Origin: Nemertoderma westbladi
Taxonomy: Eukaryota > Xenacoelomorpha > Nemertodermatida > Nemertodermatidae
NCBI GenBank assembly: GCA_032718475.1
Contig: JAUCBJ010007323.1
Coordinates: 1 to 33,297 of the forward strand
Length of the DNA stretch: 33,297 nucleotides
Direction of reading: 5' to 3'
Shown here: positions 18,498 to 26,269 of the stretch, in pieces
How the letters are laid out: every line of letters starts with the position of its first letter
Numbering within the stretch: the first letter of the stretch is position 1
Notes under the pieces: generated by a model
The model's database searches: none
The model's input: the letters and a program-made list of their open reading frames with translations, nothing else
What the model was told of the DNA's origin: nothing
Translations under genes and position numbers: made by a program

Positions 18498-19388
18498 TTA
18501 GTCTTTCTTGCGCGGACGGCGTTTACGCAGTTTCTTAAAGCTAGCCAGAGTCCTTTTCTCTTTGGGGCGAGCCACTTTACAAGGAGGGCTATAACTCCTG
18601 GGTGAAGGGTGCAATATGATTGCATCAGAGGGTGTAGGATTATGGTCGGTGTATCCGCCAGTCGAAGTACCGGGTTGATTGATGTCAACGTCAGGTGAGA
18701 GGGGTCTAACGGCTTTGAGAGCTCGTTTTAAGACAGCCGCTCTTACGGGTCCTTTACGAGTGGTCTGAACGAGAGCCGTAGGTGGACCATAGGCAGTTAG
18801 AAACTTCCTGGGTTTAATGGTTCTTTCCAACTCGCGTTCGCGGGCTCGGTATTCATAAGGCCGATATACCTCCTGTAACTCAGGGTGTGAGTTAACAAAT
18901 AAGTCTCCATAGTCCGGATCTTGACGGATATAATTGATTAAGTTATAGGAGTGAATGTCGCTAGGATTAATACTCCGGAGAAATTTGCGCACAAACTTGG
19001 TTGAAATACATTCTCCGACACGCTTCAGTAGCTCGTAACTCGATATGCGTGATTTCTGTTCAACAGAAGCGAATAGATAAGGATGGAACGCATAAACTCC
19101 TTCGTAAGCGCGTCCGGGATAATAGCGATGGCGCGAATCACAATGTAAATCAGCGTTCGCTTCCCAAGCTCGGATGTAACGTAGTGTGATCATTTCATCT
19201 ACGCTTTCCAAATCGCGATTAAAAGGGCAATCGAAACTGGCGTGTCCCTTTAGTTGACAATGGTGACATTGAGTCATAAATTGAGGGCAAACCGCAAAGA
19301 TATGCAAGTTATTGAGTCTGCAATATGCGCAATAGATTTCCATAGTCGGTTGTTCTTGGAAATAGGAACAGCGGACGTTGGTGTCCAT
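18498..19388 (-). CDS. Cysteine-rich 3' ORF of the retrotransposon, CCHC zinc knuckle
   Basis: From the ATG the frame is 296 codons, but it is open and protein-like for a further 52 codons upstream to 19544, where a TGA (19545-19547) closes it. That part adds Y..GPQCLAAYDYRHANYVSRQ and a CRLC pair. Visible features: CAYC (20-23 from the ATG), a canonical C-x2-C-x4-H-x4-C knuckle CHHCQLKGHASFDC (41-54), a middle region with aromatic residues (HRYYPGRAYEGVYAFHPYLF), and a very basic tail FKKLRKRRPRKKD. There is no signal peptide or membrane segment, so it is not an envelope protein. Its position after pol and before the 3' LTR marks it as an accessory gene. A nucleic-acid-binding, nucleocapsid-like or nuclear role is inferred. 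I recognise no family. It may be joined by splicing to the 19645-19944 frame. Confidence 0.65.
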   Translation of the reverse strand: MDTNVRCSYFQEQPTMEIYCAYCRLNNLHIFAVCPQFMTQCHHCQLKGHASFDCPFNRDLESVDEMITLRYIRAWEANADLHCDSRHRYYPGRAYEGVYAFHPYLFASVEQKSRISSYELLKRVGECISTKFVRKFLRSINPSDIHSYNLINYIRQDPDYGDLFVNSHPELQEVYRPYEYRARERELERTIKPRKFLTAYGPPTALVQTTRKGPVRAAVLKRALKAVRPLSPDVDINQPGTSTGGYTDHNPTPSDAIILHPSPRSYSPPCKVARPKEKRTLASFKKLRKRRPRKKD

Positions 19389-19644
19389 GGGCGTATCGTG
19401 GTCTCTCGATGCGCATAACCGACAACGTTGCCGAGAAACATAGTTGGCATGGCGATAATCGTACGCAGCGAGACACTGTGGACCTTGATACCATTCTAGG
19501 AGGTAATCGTTGTCGCTGTTCCGGGCGCGATAGGCTGAATCTCCTCAGATTCTAGGCATATTGGTTCGTCTTCCCAGTCTGTTACGAATATGATTTTCGT
19601 GATCTATTCTCGGTTTATCGTTACGACTCCGCTGGGTATGATAT

Positions 19645-19944
19645 TTAAATAGAACCATTTCCCTTTTCGGTGTCTACATCGTCCGTATCATGTAAATCGA
19701 TAGGATGGCCGGTAGTTAAGAAGTCCATATACGTACCATTACGATGCGTATAGCGAGTGGTTAATTTTCGATAGTCCAATTCACGCGTAAGTTGCTCTTG
19801 GGACATCGGCGGTTCGATATAACGACCATCGTCCTCCGTAATGGTTGGATCGGCTTCACCGCGTATCAAGCTATCCACAAATGCTTGTAAAGGTAGAGTA
19901 TATCGCTCCCTGATACCAAGATCATCTTCTATCAACTCCGTCAT
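19645..19944 (-). CDS. Acidic ORF upstream of the cysteine-rich ORF, probable first exon
   Basis: 99 codons beginning MTELIEDDLGIRERYTLPLQ and containing MSQEQLTRELDYRKLTTRYT; acidic and protein-like, with no recognised family. If splicing uses AAATG|GTTCTA (intron starts 19655) and the acceptor GATTCAG (intron ends 19535), a 121-base intron is removed. The frame then continues in phase into the cysteine-rich ORF, giving about 441 residues in all and bypassing the TGA at 19545-19547. The donor is weak, so the alternative is a frameshift plus stop in a decaying ORF. Confidence 0.5.
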   Translation of the reverse strand: MTELIEDDLGIRERYTLPLQAFVDSLIRGEADPTITEDDGRYIEPPMSQEQLTRELDYRKLTTRYTHRNGTYMDFLTTGHPIDLHDTDDVDTEKGNGSI

Positions 19945-20011
19945 ATCTGCTATCTGAGTTTATTAAGATTATAATGAGTTTATGTTTAGGCGAACGGGCG
20001 TCGCTGCCTAC

Positions 20012-20160
20012 CTTTCTTTGCCCCCGGACAGTGGGATTCTCAGCGCCGACGTATCGTCGTCGCGGTGTTTACGCCAACATGTAGCAACAGCACGACAACG
20101 ATAACCGGCACAAGTCACTCCACTGTCCGTCCCAAAGGCTTGGATCCACTTAGGTTCTTT
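20012..20160 (-). CDS. Candidate small exon in the retrotransposon
   Basis: A 149-base segment lies between a good acceptor (CTCTCCTATAG) and a good donor (GAAAG|GTAGGC). It translates to a cysteine/arginine-rich stretch starting KEPKWIQAFGTDSG, then CAGYRCRAVATCWRKHRDDD and LRIPLSGGKE. The donor phase (two bases left over) does not fit direct joining to the ATG frame at 19944, so its partner is unknown. It could be chance; composition and codon look are the only support. Confidence 0.25.
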
Positions 20161-21571
20161 CTATAGGAGAGTTGGGCTATTTTTACAATTGCGACTAGCT
20201 ACTGTAAACATACTTTAGCAGTAACATTCACCTATAAACGCACAAATTCCACACAACTGCCACTAACAGCACACATACAGGCCATTTGTCCGTTAGTCAG
20301 TGCCTTCCAGAATGTCACGTTATTACTGTGTATCCTTGGATACTAACAGTGTGCTATGTGTTCTCTATGCTAGGCAAGGGGACAAGCTTTCTATTGTTCT
20401 TTTAACTTGCTTCTAATTCTAGCGTGGGTGTTGCTATGGTGACATTATGGAATGCTAGCGGTAGAATTAGGGTAATTCTCATGCATACAGATCTGGGATG
20501 CTATTTAATAATAATTCTTTAATTGTCAATATTCTCTTTATGCATGATTTTATTATTTTTATCGGCTATTGACTATATGTTGGAGATTCTCGCACTCTAA
20601 TACACTCAATAGGATGAATCTCCGCTCCCATGATCTATTAATTAATGGAATTTTGGGAATATTATAAATTGTACAAAATGACAATTTATGAAATTCATTT
20701 TAAAATATGAATTTAAATTTATTCCCGTGAATTTTATTATTTAATGTTAAAATTGACACAATTTGATTCCAGAGCAGGTCTGGGGACATAGGATCCTTAA
20801 TTCTATGAAATTTGTCTTTTAAGAGTATCGGTAAGTGCTACGATATCTTAATTGACTAGAAATTTAAAGGATCTGAATTTTACAGATTTTACTAAATATT
20901 AAATTAATATTTAAGATGGGCACCGATTTATTCCAGAACTTGTCTGGGGACGTTAACCACTGATTCTAGAATTTGTCTTTCAAGTATATCGGTGGGTGCC
21001 GCGATATCTTAATCGACTAGAATTACAGATGGTCAAAAGGTTTAACAGATTTATTTGCGTTTTACGCTACTGTTATATGGACATCACGCTACTATATGTA
21101 TTATTATATATGGTATGAGAGCAATATCGCACGAAGCAATGTCAGTGTGAAGAGGCAAGTCGTTTCCAAGGTCTACCCAGAGCTTGGTTTAGCCGAGACA
21201 CGAGGATCTGAACTTTGCATTCCTAATACTCTGCCTACCAATAATACTTAAGTATAGTAGGAGCTTTATTGTACTTTAATAAGTACGGCCATTTCATCTT
21301 ACTGTAGTCACGTATTTATAATAACCAAATAAACAGTAAGGAAAGAGAAAAAATAATTATTTCTCGCCGTCGCACTAAATATATTATAAGTAATTACGTA
21401 CGTAATAAACACTAATATATTGCACTAATCTACTAAATAATCACTAAAATAACATTCTACTAAATAAAATTAAAGAAAACGATTATAATAAAATTACATA
21501 ATAATACATACATAAATATAAAATAAAAACAAATATAAAATGATATAGTCACATGCCCACTCCATATGTTA
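20161..21571. other. Noncoding part of the retrotransposon between pol remnant and 3' ORFs
   Basis: This is where reverse transcriptase and integrase would be expected downstream of the protease, and no trace of them was seen in any frame. It contains a diverged direct duplication of about 97 bp (20765-20862 and 20929-21025), each copy with TTCCAGA..TGTCTGGGGAC and CGATATCTTAATTGACTAGAA. A very AT-rich end lies at 21340-21560. Confidence 0.6.
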
Positions 21572-23074
21572 TTACGTTATGGAGTCCCTAGATATTTGTC
21601 GGATTAGGGAAGTGGTCGTAGGAAGAGTATCTTGCCTTCCATAGTTTCCGGACAGTTTTCGGTCTCTTTCCAGTAAACATAAACGACTAGCTGGGCGATT
21701 GAGTTGTTGTGTTACTTTCTCCGCTCCCTTGGCCTGTCTAATTTCTGCCGTGGTAAGATGAGGAGGCCATTCTTCTTCTTCTTTACTTAAGGAGTCGGAT
21801 CCACCTAACCAGCCTGGAGTATCTATCAGTTCTTGAAGAGTTGCTCCTCTGGAAGCGATGTCGGCTGGATTAATCGTCCCAAGGCAATGTCTCCATTGAT
21901 CTACATTGGAGTTAATATTGTCATTATCTGAGGAGTATGGTGTTCCCTCAGTTGGATCGTCCACATCACTGCTCTCCACTTCCCATTCCTTTACTTGGTA
22001 TACCTGTTGTTGAGGTAATCTCTCTTTGAGAGTTCTACGGGAAGGGCCAGTGAAGTACCAACCTACTCTAGTTCTTACCGCATAGGTTTGTAGTGGCTGC
22101 GGTTGAGCAGGCCGTTTCTCCAATGTCTCGAGCGCCTCATGCGCGTTTTGGCCGATGAGTATTTGCACTCCAGGATAATCTGTCTGGAATCGAGGTATCT
22201 TAAGATGTTGGATGCTCTCATCCTCGTCCCAATTATAAAGGTCTGCTTGGGTAGTAGCGAAGTTCTTTATAGCCACCATTTTTACCGACCTTATACCTTG
22301 TGCTCCTAATTTATCCTGGGGGGTGGACAACACACCTACATAGTAATCTGCCGTTAGGGTAGATTTCCAAACCTGCATAATTCCTAACATATTCAATTTA
22401 GTCCGGAATTTGGGTTGTCCAGCAAAGATATCTTCGGCTAGTTCTTGATCGATGAATGTTCCTGTGCTGCCGGAGTCAAGGAGGGCGTTCACTATGTAAC
22501 TTTTGTTAGGACCATGAACTCTTACCTGCACTACAGGAAATTCTCTGATTCCTACGTTGGAAGTTGGAGCTTTCCAAGATGGTTGTCTGGCAAAAGTAGT
22601 TGGGGGGAACTCATTGTCGGTGTCCTTTTCATAAGTAAGTGCTCGATACACTGCGGTATTGATTAGATAACAGGATTCGTTGGCGTCGGAGAATTCGTCA
22701 GTATAGAATCCTTCCATCTCAGATTCTTGATCAGTGTCGTTTACATCACTGAATTGGACATGTAGTTCGGGCTCACTTACCTGACTCAGTTTGTCTCGTT
22801 CGAACTCACTGTGTAACAAGATGTGATGTTTCGCGCCACACTTTGCACACTTTATGTCGGAGTAACAGGTTCGCCGTTGGTGTCCTGATCTGAGGCAATT
22901 ATAGCATAACCGCTTATTCCACAGGACTGTACGTCTGTCTACAAGGGATTTCTTTAGAAATTCAGCGCACGCACTCAAACGGTGGGGCCCGTCGCACAGC
23001 GCACATTTTGGTTTGATGTTACTCACCTTACCTTGGGTAACGTTATGCACTCTCGTTCTTTCTTCAGGCTTTCT
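21572..23074 (-). CDS. BEL/Pao zinc knuckles and aspartic protease, fused to RNase H remnant
   Basis: The frame is the same as gag and follows it after one UGA; the first nine codons (RKPEERTRV) precede HNVTQGK. Counting from that V as residue 1: zinc motifs CALCDGPHRLSAC (16-28), CYNCLRSGHQRRTC (49-62) and CAKCGAKHH (68-76); then the protease with the active-site LDSGSTGTFID (D192), ILIGQNAHEAL (297-307) and the closing TRVGWYFTGP (327-336). Shortly after, at about 385-402, WRHCLGTINPADIASRG appears, which in BEL/Pao Pol lies at the end of RNase H. The roughly 500-700 residues of reverse transcriptase that belong between are deleted. The last 80 residues are a degraded start of the next region. 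The frame has no native ATG; expression would need readthrough of the UGA. Confidence 0.9.
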   Translation of the reverse strand, partial: RKPEERTRVHNVTQGKVSNIKPKCALCDGPHRLSACAEFLKKSLVDRRTVLWNKRLCYNCLRSGHQRRTCYSDIKCAKCGAKHHILLHSEFERDKLSQVSEPELHVQFSDVNDTDQESEMEGFYTDEFSDANESCYLINTAVYRALTYEKDTDNEFPPTTFARQPSWKAPTSNVGIREFPVVQVRVHGPNKSYIVNALLDSGSTGTFIDQELAEDIFAGQPKFRTKLNMLGIMQVWKSTLTADYYVGVLSTPQDKLGAQGIRSVKMVAIKNFATTQADLYNWDEDESIQHLKIPRFQTDYPGVQILIGQNAHEALETLEKRPAQPQPLQTYAVRTRVGWYFTGPSRRTLKERLPQQQVYQVKEWEVESSDVDDPTEGTPYSSDNDNINSNVDQWRHCLGTINPADIASRGATLQELIDTPGWLGGSDSLSKEEEEWPPHLTTAEIRQAKGAEKVTQQLNRPASRLCLLERDRKLSGNYGRQDTLPTTTSLIRQISRDSIT

Positions 23075-26000
23075 TCAGTGAATTCTCTTAGGAGACGCAG
23101 GAGGAGTTGTTGTTACCTGTTCTCTCCTGTCACTGGTTCGAGACTTATATTTACTTACGTCCTTATAGGTCTTGTTGTCATAGTAAGATTTTGCTGTGTC
23201 TTTCCCGCTGTCCTCTTCTTGAGAAGCTTGGCTTTCGCCGTCGTCAGTATAACAAACTGGTATTATCCTTCTCCTAGAAACGGGTTTCTCACTTACCTTA
23301 TTTTCCGATGTTTTCTCTCTGGACTGCTTTATGAGTTGTAATTTTACTTCACTATCTAAGAAGGACATGAGATCAGCCATGGTAGGGCTTCGTCGTTGTT
23401 GTTCATTCATGTACAACACTTTCTTGTCCCAACGCGTACATACTCCGCCCTTTGGTAAAGTAGAGACTATTGCTCCAATAACCATGGAACTCTGATATTC
23501 ATGAGACTTACCTAACCAGTCAAGTTGTCTACAGATCTCTTGAATCTCATCGGAAAACTCTATAATCCCGCTACTAAGGAAGTGTCGGGGGGCTACTAAT
23601 TTTGCATACAAATACTTAGCTATGTTATCCTTGTTACCATACCTGACGTTTAATGTATCCCATACTTGTCTTAATCCTTCTGGATGTCCAATAAACTTTA
23701 ACGCCATTAACCTGGGAGGTCCTTCCAAGCACTTGATGAGGAACCTAAGTTTCTCTCCGTTAGATAGTACAGAGTTTTGTATGCTATCTTTGTAATATTC
23801 GTTGAAAGGTAACCATTTCATCTCATCTCCATTGAATTTGACGATCTCTCCCACTTTGACCGCTTGGCGGGCTTCTGTTCTAGCCATCTGACGCGTAAAG
23901 CTTTCTTGGGCCATCGTGTTATTTAATATCGAATTATCGGTATATAAATTTCCTAGATTATTATCAGGTCTATAGGGAATATCATTAACAACAGGTTTAT
24001 AATCACCCTTAATAGGGTTTGCTATAGGTGTTTCTACTTCACTAGCAGTATAGATGCGTGTAGGCTCCACACCTTGCGCATGTAATACTTCAGACCTAAC
24101 AGGTTGACACAATGTTACAGGGGGTATTGGTATGCCCTTTTGGATATTGACTAATTTGTCGCGTTCTAGTGCGATACTTTGCTGCACTTCTTGCAACTCT
24201 GCTCTACCTTCCCTTACTGTTCCCTTAAGTTGGTGGACAGTCTCCTGCATCTGTCCGAGCAGGAGATTCATCCCCCACCGTCCCTCCTCTACCCACTCGA
24301 CCGCCGAAGCGGGAGTCGCCAACATTGTAGCGGGCTGACGTGGGACGACGGGAGACAAATCTTTGATTTCTCTCTCAGCTTCCAGGACAGGGATATTCTC
24401 ATGGACTGTTCTACCGGGTACAGGCAGTGTAGTACTGTGTAAAGGGAACTTAGAGTTAAGCTCTGGAAGTACAGGGGTCTCTAGCACAGAAGTGACTTTG
24501 GGAACGACAGGCCTAATTATTTCAGGCTCATCAACTATTGTAGGGAGTCTTTTGACCTGAATAATTTGTTCTGTGGGTTCTGTACTACCTAGGTCTGTGC
24601 TAGCTAGTTGTCTTCTAACAGCTGGGGGCAAATCAGGCAATTTGTGACGGTGAGATGTTTTTCTACGCCTGCTCAGACGAGATCTATTTCCTCCACCTTC
24701 AGGATCAGTGGTCTCGCCTTCCTCCGAGGATGTGTATCCTTGGCGTTTGGGAGTAGATCGACTCATCATCTGCATTCGACTATCCGTTAACTGTCTGTTT
24801 ATGTGGTCTTGCGTCTCTTGCAGATTTTCTAACTCCATTTGGGTGGCCTCTTCAGACGCTTTCCGTTCTGCTTCTGCCACTGCCTCCGCTGCTTTTCTTT
24901 TCGCTTCGGCTGCTGCTTCTGCCGTCTTTCTATCTGCTTCGGCTTCTGCCATTGCCGCTGCTACTGCTGTCTTTCTATCTGCTTCGGCTTCTGCCATTGC
25001 CGCTGCTACTGCTGCTTTTCTGTCTGCTTCAGCCATTGCTTCTGCCGCCTTTCTATCTGCTTCTGCTGTTGCCATTGCCGCTGTTACTGCTGCTGTCTTT
25101 CGGTCCTCTATCCGTTTTTTCTTTACTTGTTCTTCTTGGACTCTAGTGAGGCGGAGTTTTTCATCAAATTCAGCTTGGTTAGCAGCTAACATTTCAGCAT
25201 CGATGGAGTCTAGCACACGCTGGGTTCCTTCACTATTAGGGGAAAGTTCAGACAGCCGTCTCCTCAACTCTTCGTCGCCTAGGAATCGCTGATAGTCGGA
25301 CAGATAAATGTCGATGGCGTCTCTCGTTCGTGGTCTCTCTGCGGTCTCTTCGCCTTCCACTTGAGAAAGGGTGGCATCGGTTGGTTCTTCATAGGTTGGT
25401 CTCTCAGCCAGCTGGGATTTCCACTGGTCCGTTTCTTGTACTTTGAGACCTACCCGCTGGAACCAAGTTTTGACAGCAACCTGCAGCGACGTGTCCTGTC
25501 TTCTTTTGGAAGTTTCCTCAAAGGCGGATAGGATTAGTCGAATGCGTAGGGTTCTTTCGCGTACTTGATATAGCAGTTCTTCCTGCTCCTGAGGTCCTTG
25601 GGGTTGTCGAAACAGTTGTTCTTCTAATCGCTCTAAGGAGCCGAAGAACCCCTGCACATATCCTGCTGCCGACCTCTTCCAAACAGCTGGATCCATTGTA
25701 TCTTTAACCACTCCCATCCTGTGTATATCTTCCCAAGTAGCCTCGGACACATCTAACGGGAGTCCGGGTCCGGGAAAGTTCCATTGTGACTCGACAATAG
25801 ACATCAATTCTTCCCTGGCGTATCCCGCATAATTATCTTGGGTCGCTCGCTTATTTCTCGCCCAGTCGGCTTGATGTTCCTCCACCGCAATCAATATAGT
25901 AGTTAGTACTGCGGCAGGAAGGGTGAGAAGGGGGTCTGAGTAGGTTGTAGCCGCCATCGGCAATCCGCGTTTGGGGGTCAGCTCTACAGTATCCGAACTA

Positions 26001-26269
26001 CTGGAGCTATCGGGTCGCTGGGAACTAGGTTCTTGACCAAGATGTTGCTGCGATAGGACAGCTGCCTCTTGGTTCCGTTTGACCTGGGCCCGAGTGCCTA
26101 TGATGAACCTATGGTGGATTAGCCTAGGGTCTGATACTACTGGAGGGATGACCTTTCTTGCAGTAGGAGGTGAACTGAACTCCTTTCTTAATCGCTCCAC
26201 ACTCCTATCTGTGTCACAGATGGTGGTATCGATTAGACTGTCTGACAGGTTTTGCTGAGTGTCAGACAT
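23075..26269 (-). CDS. gag: Gag polyprotein, BEL/Pao, with very long N-terminal region (1064 aa)
   Basis: Structural protein of the retroelement particle. The BEL/Pao hallmark DUF1759-like segment is at 807-980: VKFNGDEMKWLPFNEYY, GEKLRFLIKCLEGPP, VWDTLNVRYGN. In typical members this lies near the N-terminus. Here about 800 residues come first: an ordered-looking part at 110-285 with tryptophans, a charged coiled-coil-like helix at about 365-490 made of AEADRK(T/A)A repeats (390-470), an Arg/Ser-rich patch (528-545), a proline/valine-rich linker, and a second short helix (670-710). The C-terminus is polar. The frame is fully open and ends in a UGA followed in frame by the zinc-knuckle/protease ORF. 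The ATG at 26269 is the first in frame after the leader. Confidence 0.88.
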   Translation of the reverse strand: MSDTQQNLSDSLIDTTICDTDRSVERLRKEFSSPPTARKVIPPVVSDPRLIHHRFIIGTRAQVKRNQEAAVLSQQHLGQEPSSQRPDSSSSSDTVELTPKRGLPMAATTYSDPLLTLPAAVLTTILIAVEEHQADWARNKRATQDNYAGYAREELMSIVESQWNFPGPGLPLDVSEATWEDIHRMGVVKDTMDPAVWKRSAAGYVQGFFGSLERLEEQLFRQPQGPQEQEELLYQVRERTLRIRLILSAFEETSKRRQDTSLQVAVKTWFQRVGLKVQETDQWKSQLAERPTYEEPTDATLSQVEGEETAERPRTRDAIDIYLSDYQRFLGDEELRRRLSELSPNSEGTQRVLDSIDAEMLAANQAEFDEKLRLTRVQEEQVKKKRIEDRKTAAVTAAMATAEADRKAAEAMAEADRKAAVAAAMAEAEADRKTAVAAAMAEAEADRKTAEAAAEAKRKAAEAVAEAERKASEEATQMELENLQETQDHINRQLTDSRMQMMSRSTPKRQGYTSSEEGETTDPEGGGNRSRLSRRRKTSHRHKLPDLPPAVRRQLASTDLGSTEPTEQIIQVKRLPTIVDEPEIIRPVVPKVTSVLETPVLPELNSKFPLHSTTLPVPGRTVHENIPVLEAEREIKDLSPVVPRQPATMLATPASAVEWVEEGRWGMNLLLGQMQETVHQLKGTVREGRAELQEVQQSIALERDKLVNIQKGIPIPPVTLCQPVRSEVLHAQGVEPTRIYTASEVETPIANPIKGDYKPVVNDIPYRPDNNLGNLYTDNSILNNTMAQESFTRQMARTEARQAVKVGEIVKFNGDEMKWLPFNEYYKDSIQNSVLSNGEKLRFLIKCLEGPPRLMALKFIGHPEGLRQVWDTLNVRYGNKDNIAKYLYAKLVAPRHFLSSGIIEFSDEIQEICRQLDWLGKSHEYQSSMVIGAIVSTLPKGGVCTRWDKKVLYMNEQQRRSPTMADLMSFLDSEVKLQLIKQSREKTSENKVSEKPVSRRRIIPVCYTDDGESQASQEEDSGKDTAKSYYDNKTYKDVSKYKSRTSDRREQVTTTPPASPKRIH
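24840..25115 (-). repeat. Coding repeat, AEADRK(T/A)A units inside gag
   Basis: Units of about 24-51 bp around GCTTCTGCC/GATAGAAAG on the coding strand, including near-identical 51-bp neighbours at about 24927-24977 and 24978-25028, encode an Ala/Glu/Lys/Asp helix. Long opposite-strand frames here (24708-25292, 24839-25189) are artefacts of this repeat. Confidence 0.8.

Noticed and set aside
18446-18688. 80-codon - strand frame and the 61-codon frame at 19309-19494
   Set aside because: They overlap the cysteine-rich accessory ORF in other frames and lack its protein-like composition and motifs.
18498-19944. Reading the 3' ORFs as an envelope gene
   Set aside because: No signal peptide, no transmembrane segment and no fusion-protein features; CCHC and basic tail point to nucleic-acid binding.
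24708-25292. 194-codon and overlapping + strand frames rich in Ala/Ser or Cys/Phe
   Set aside because: They are shadows of the Ala/Glu/Lys repeat in gag on the opposite strand.
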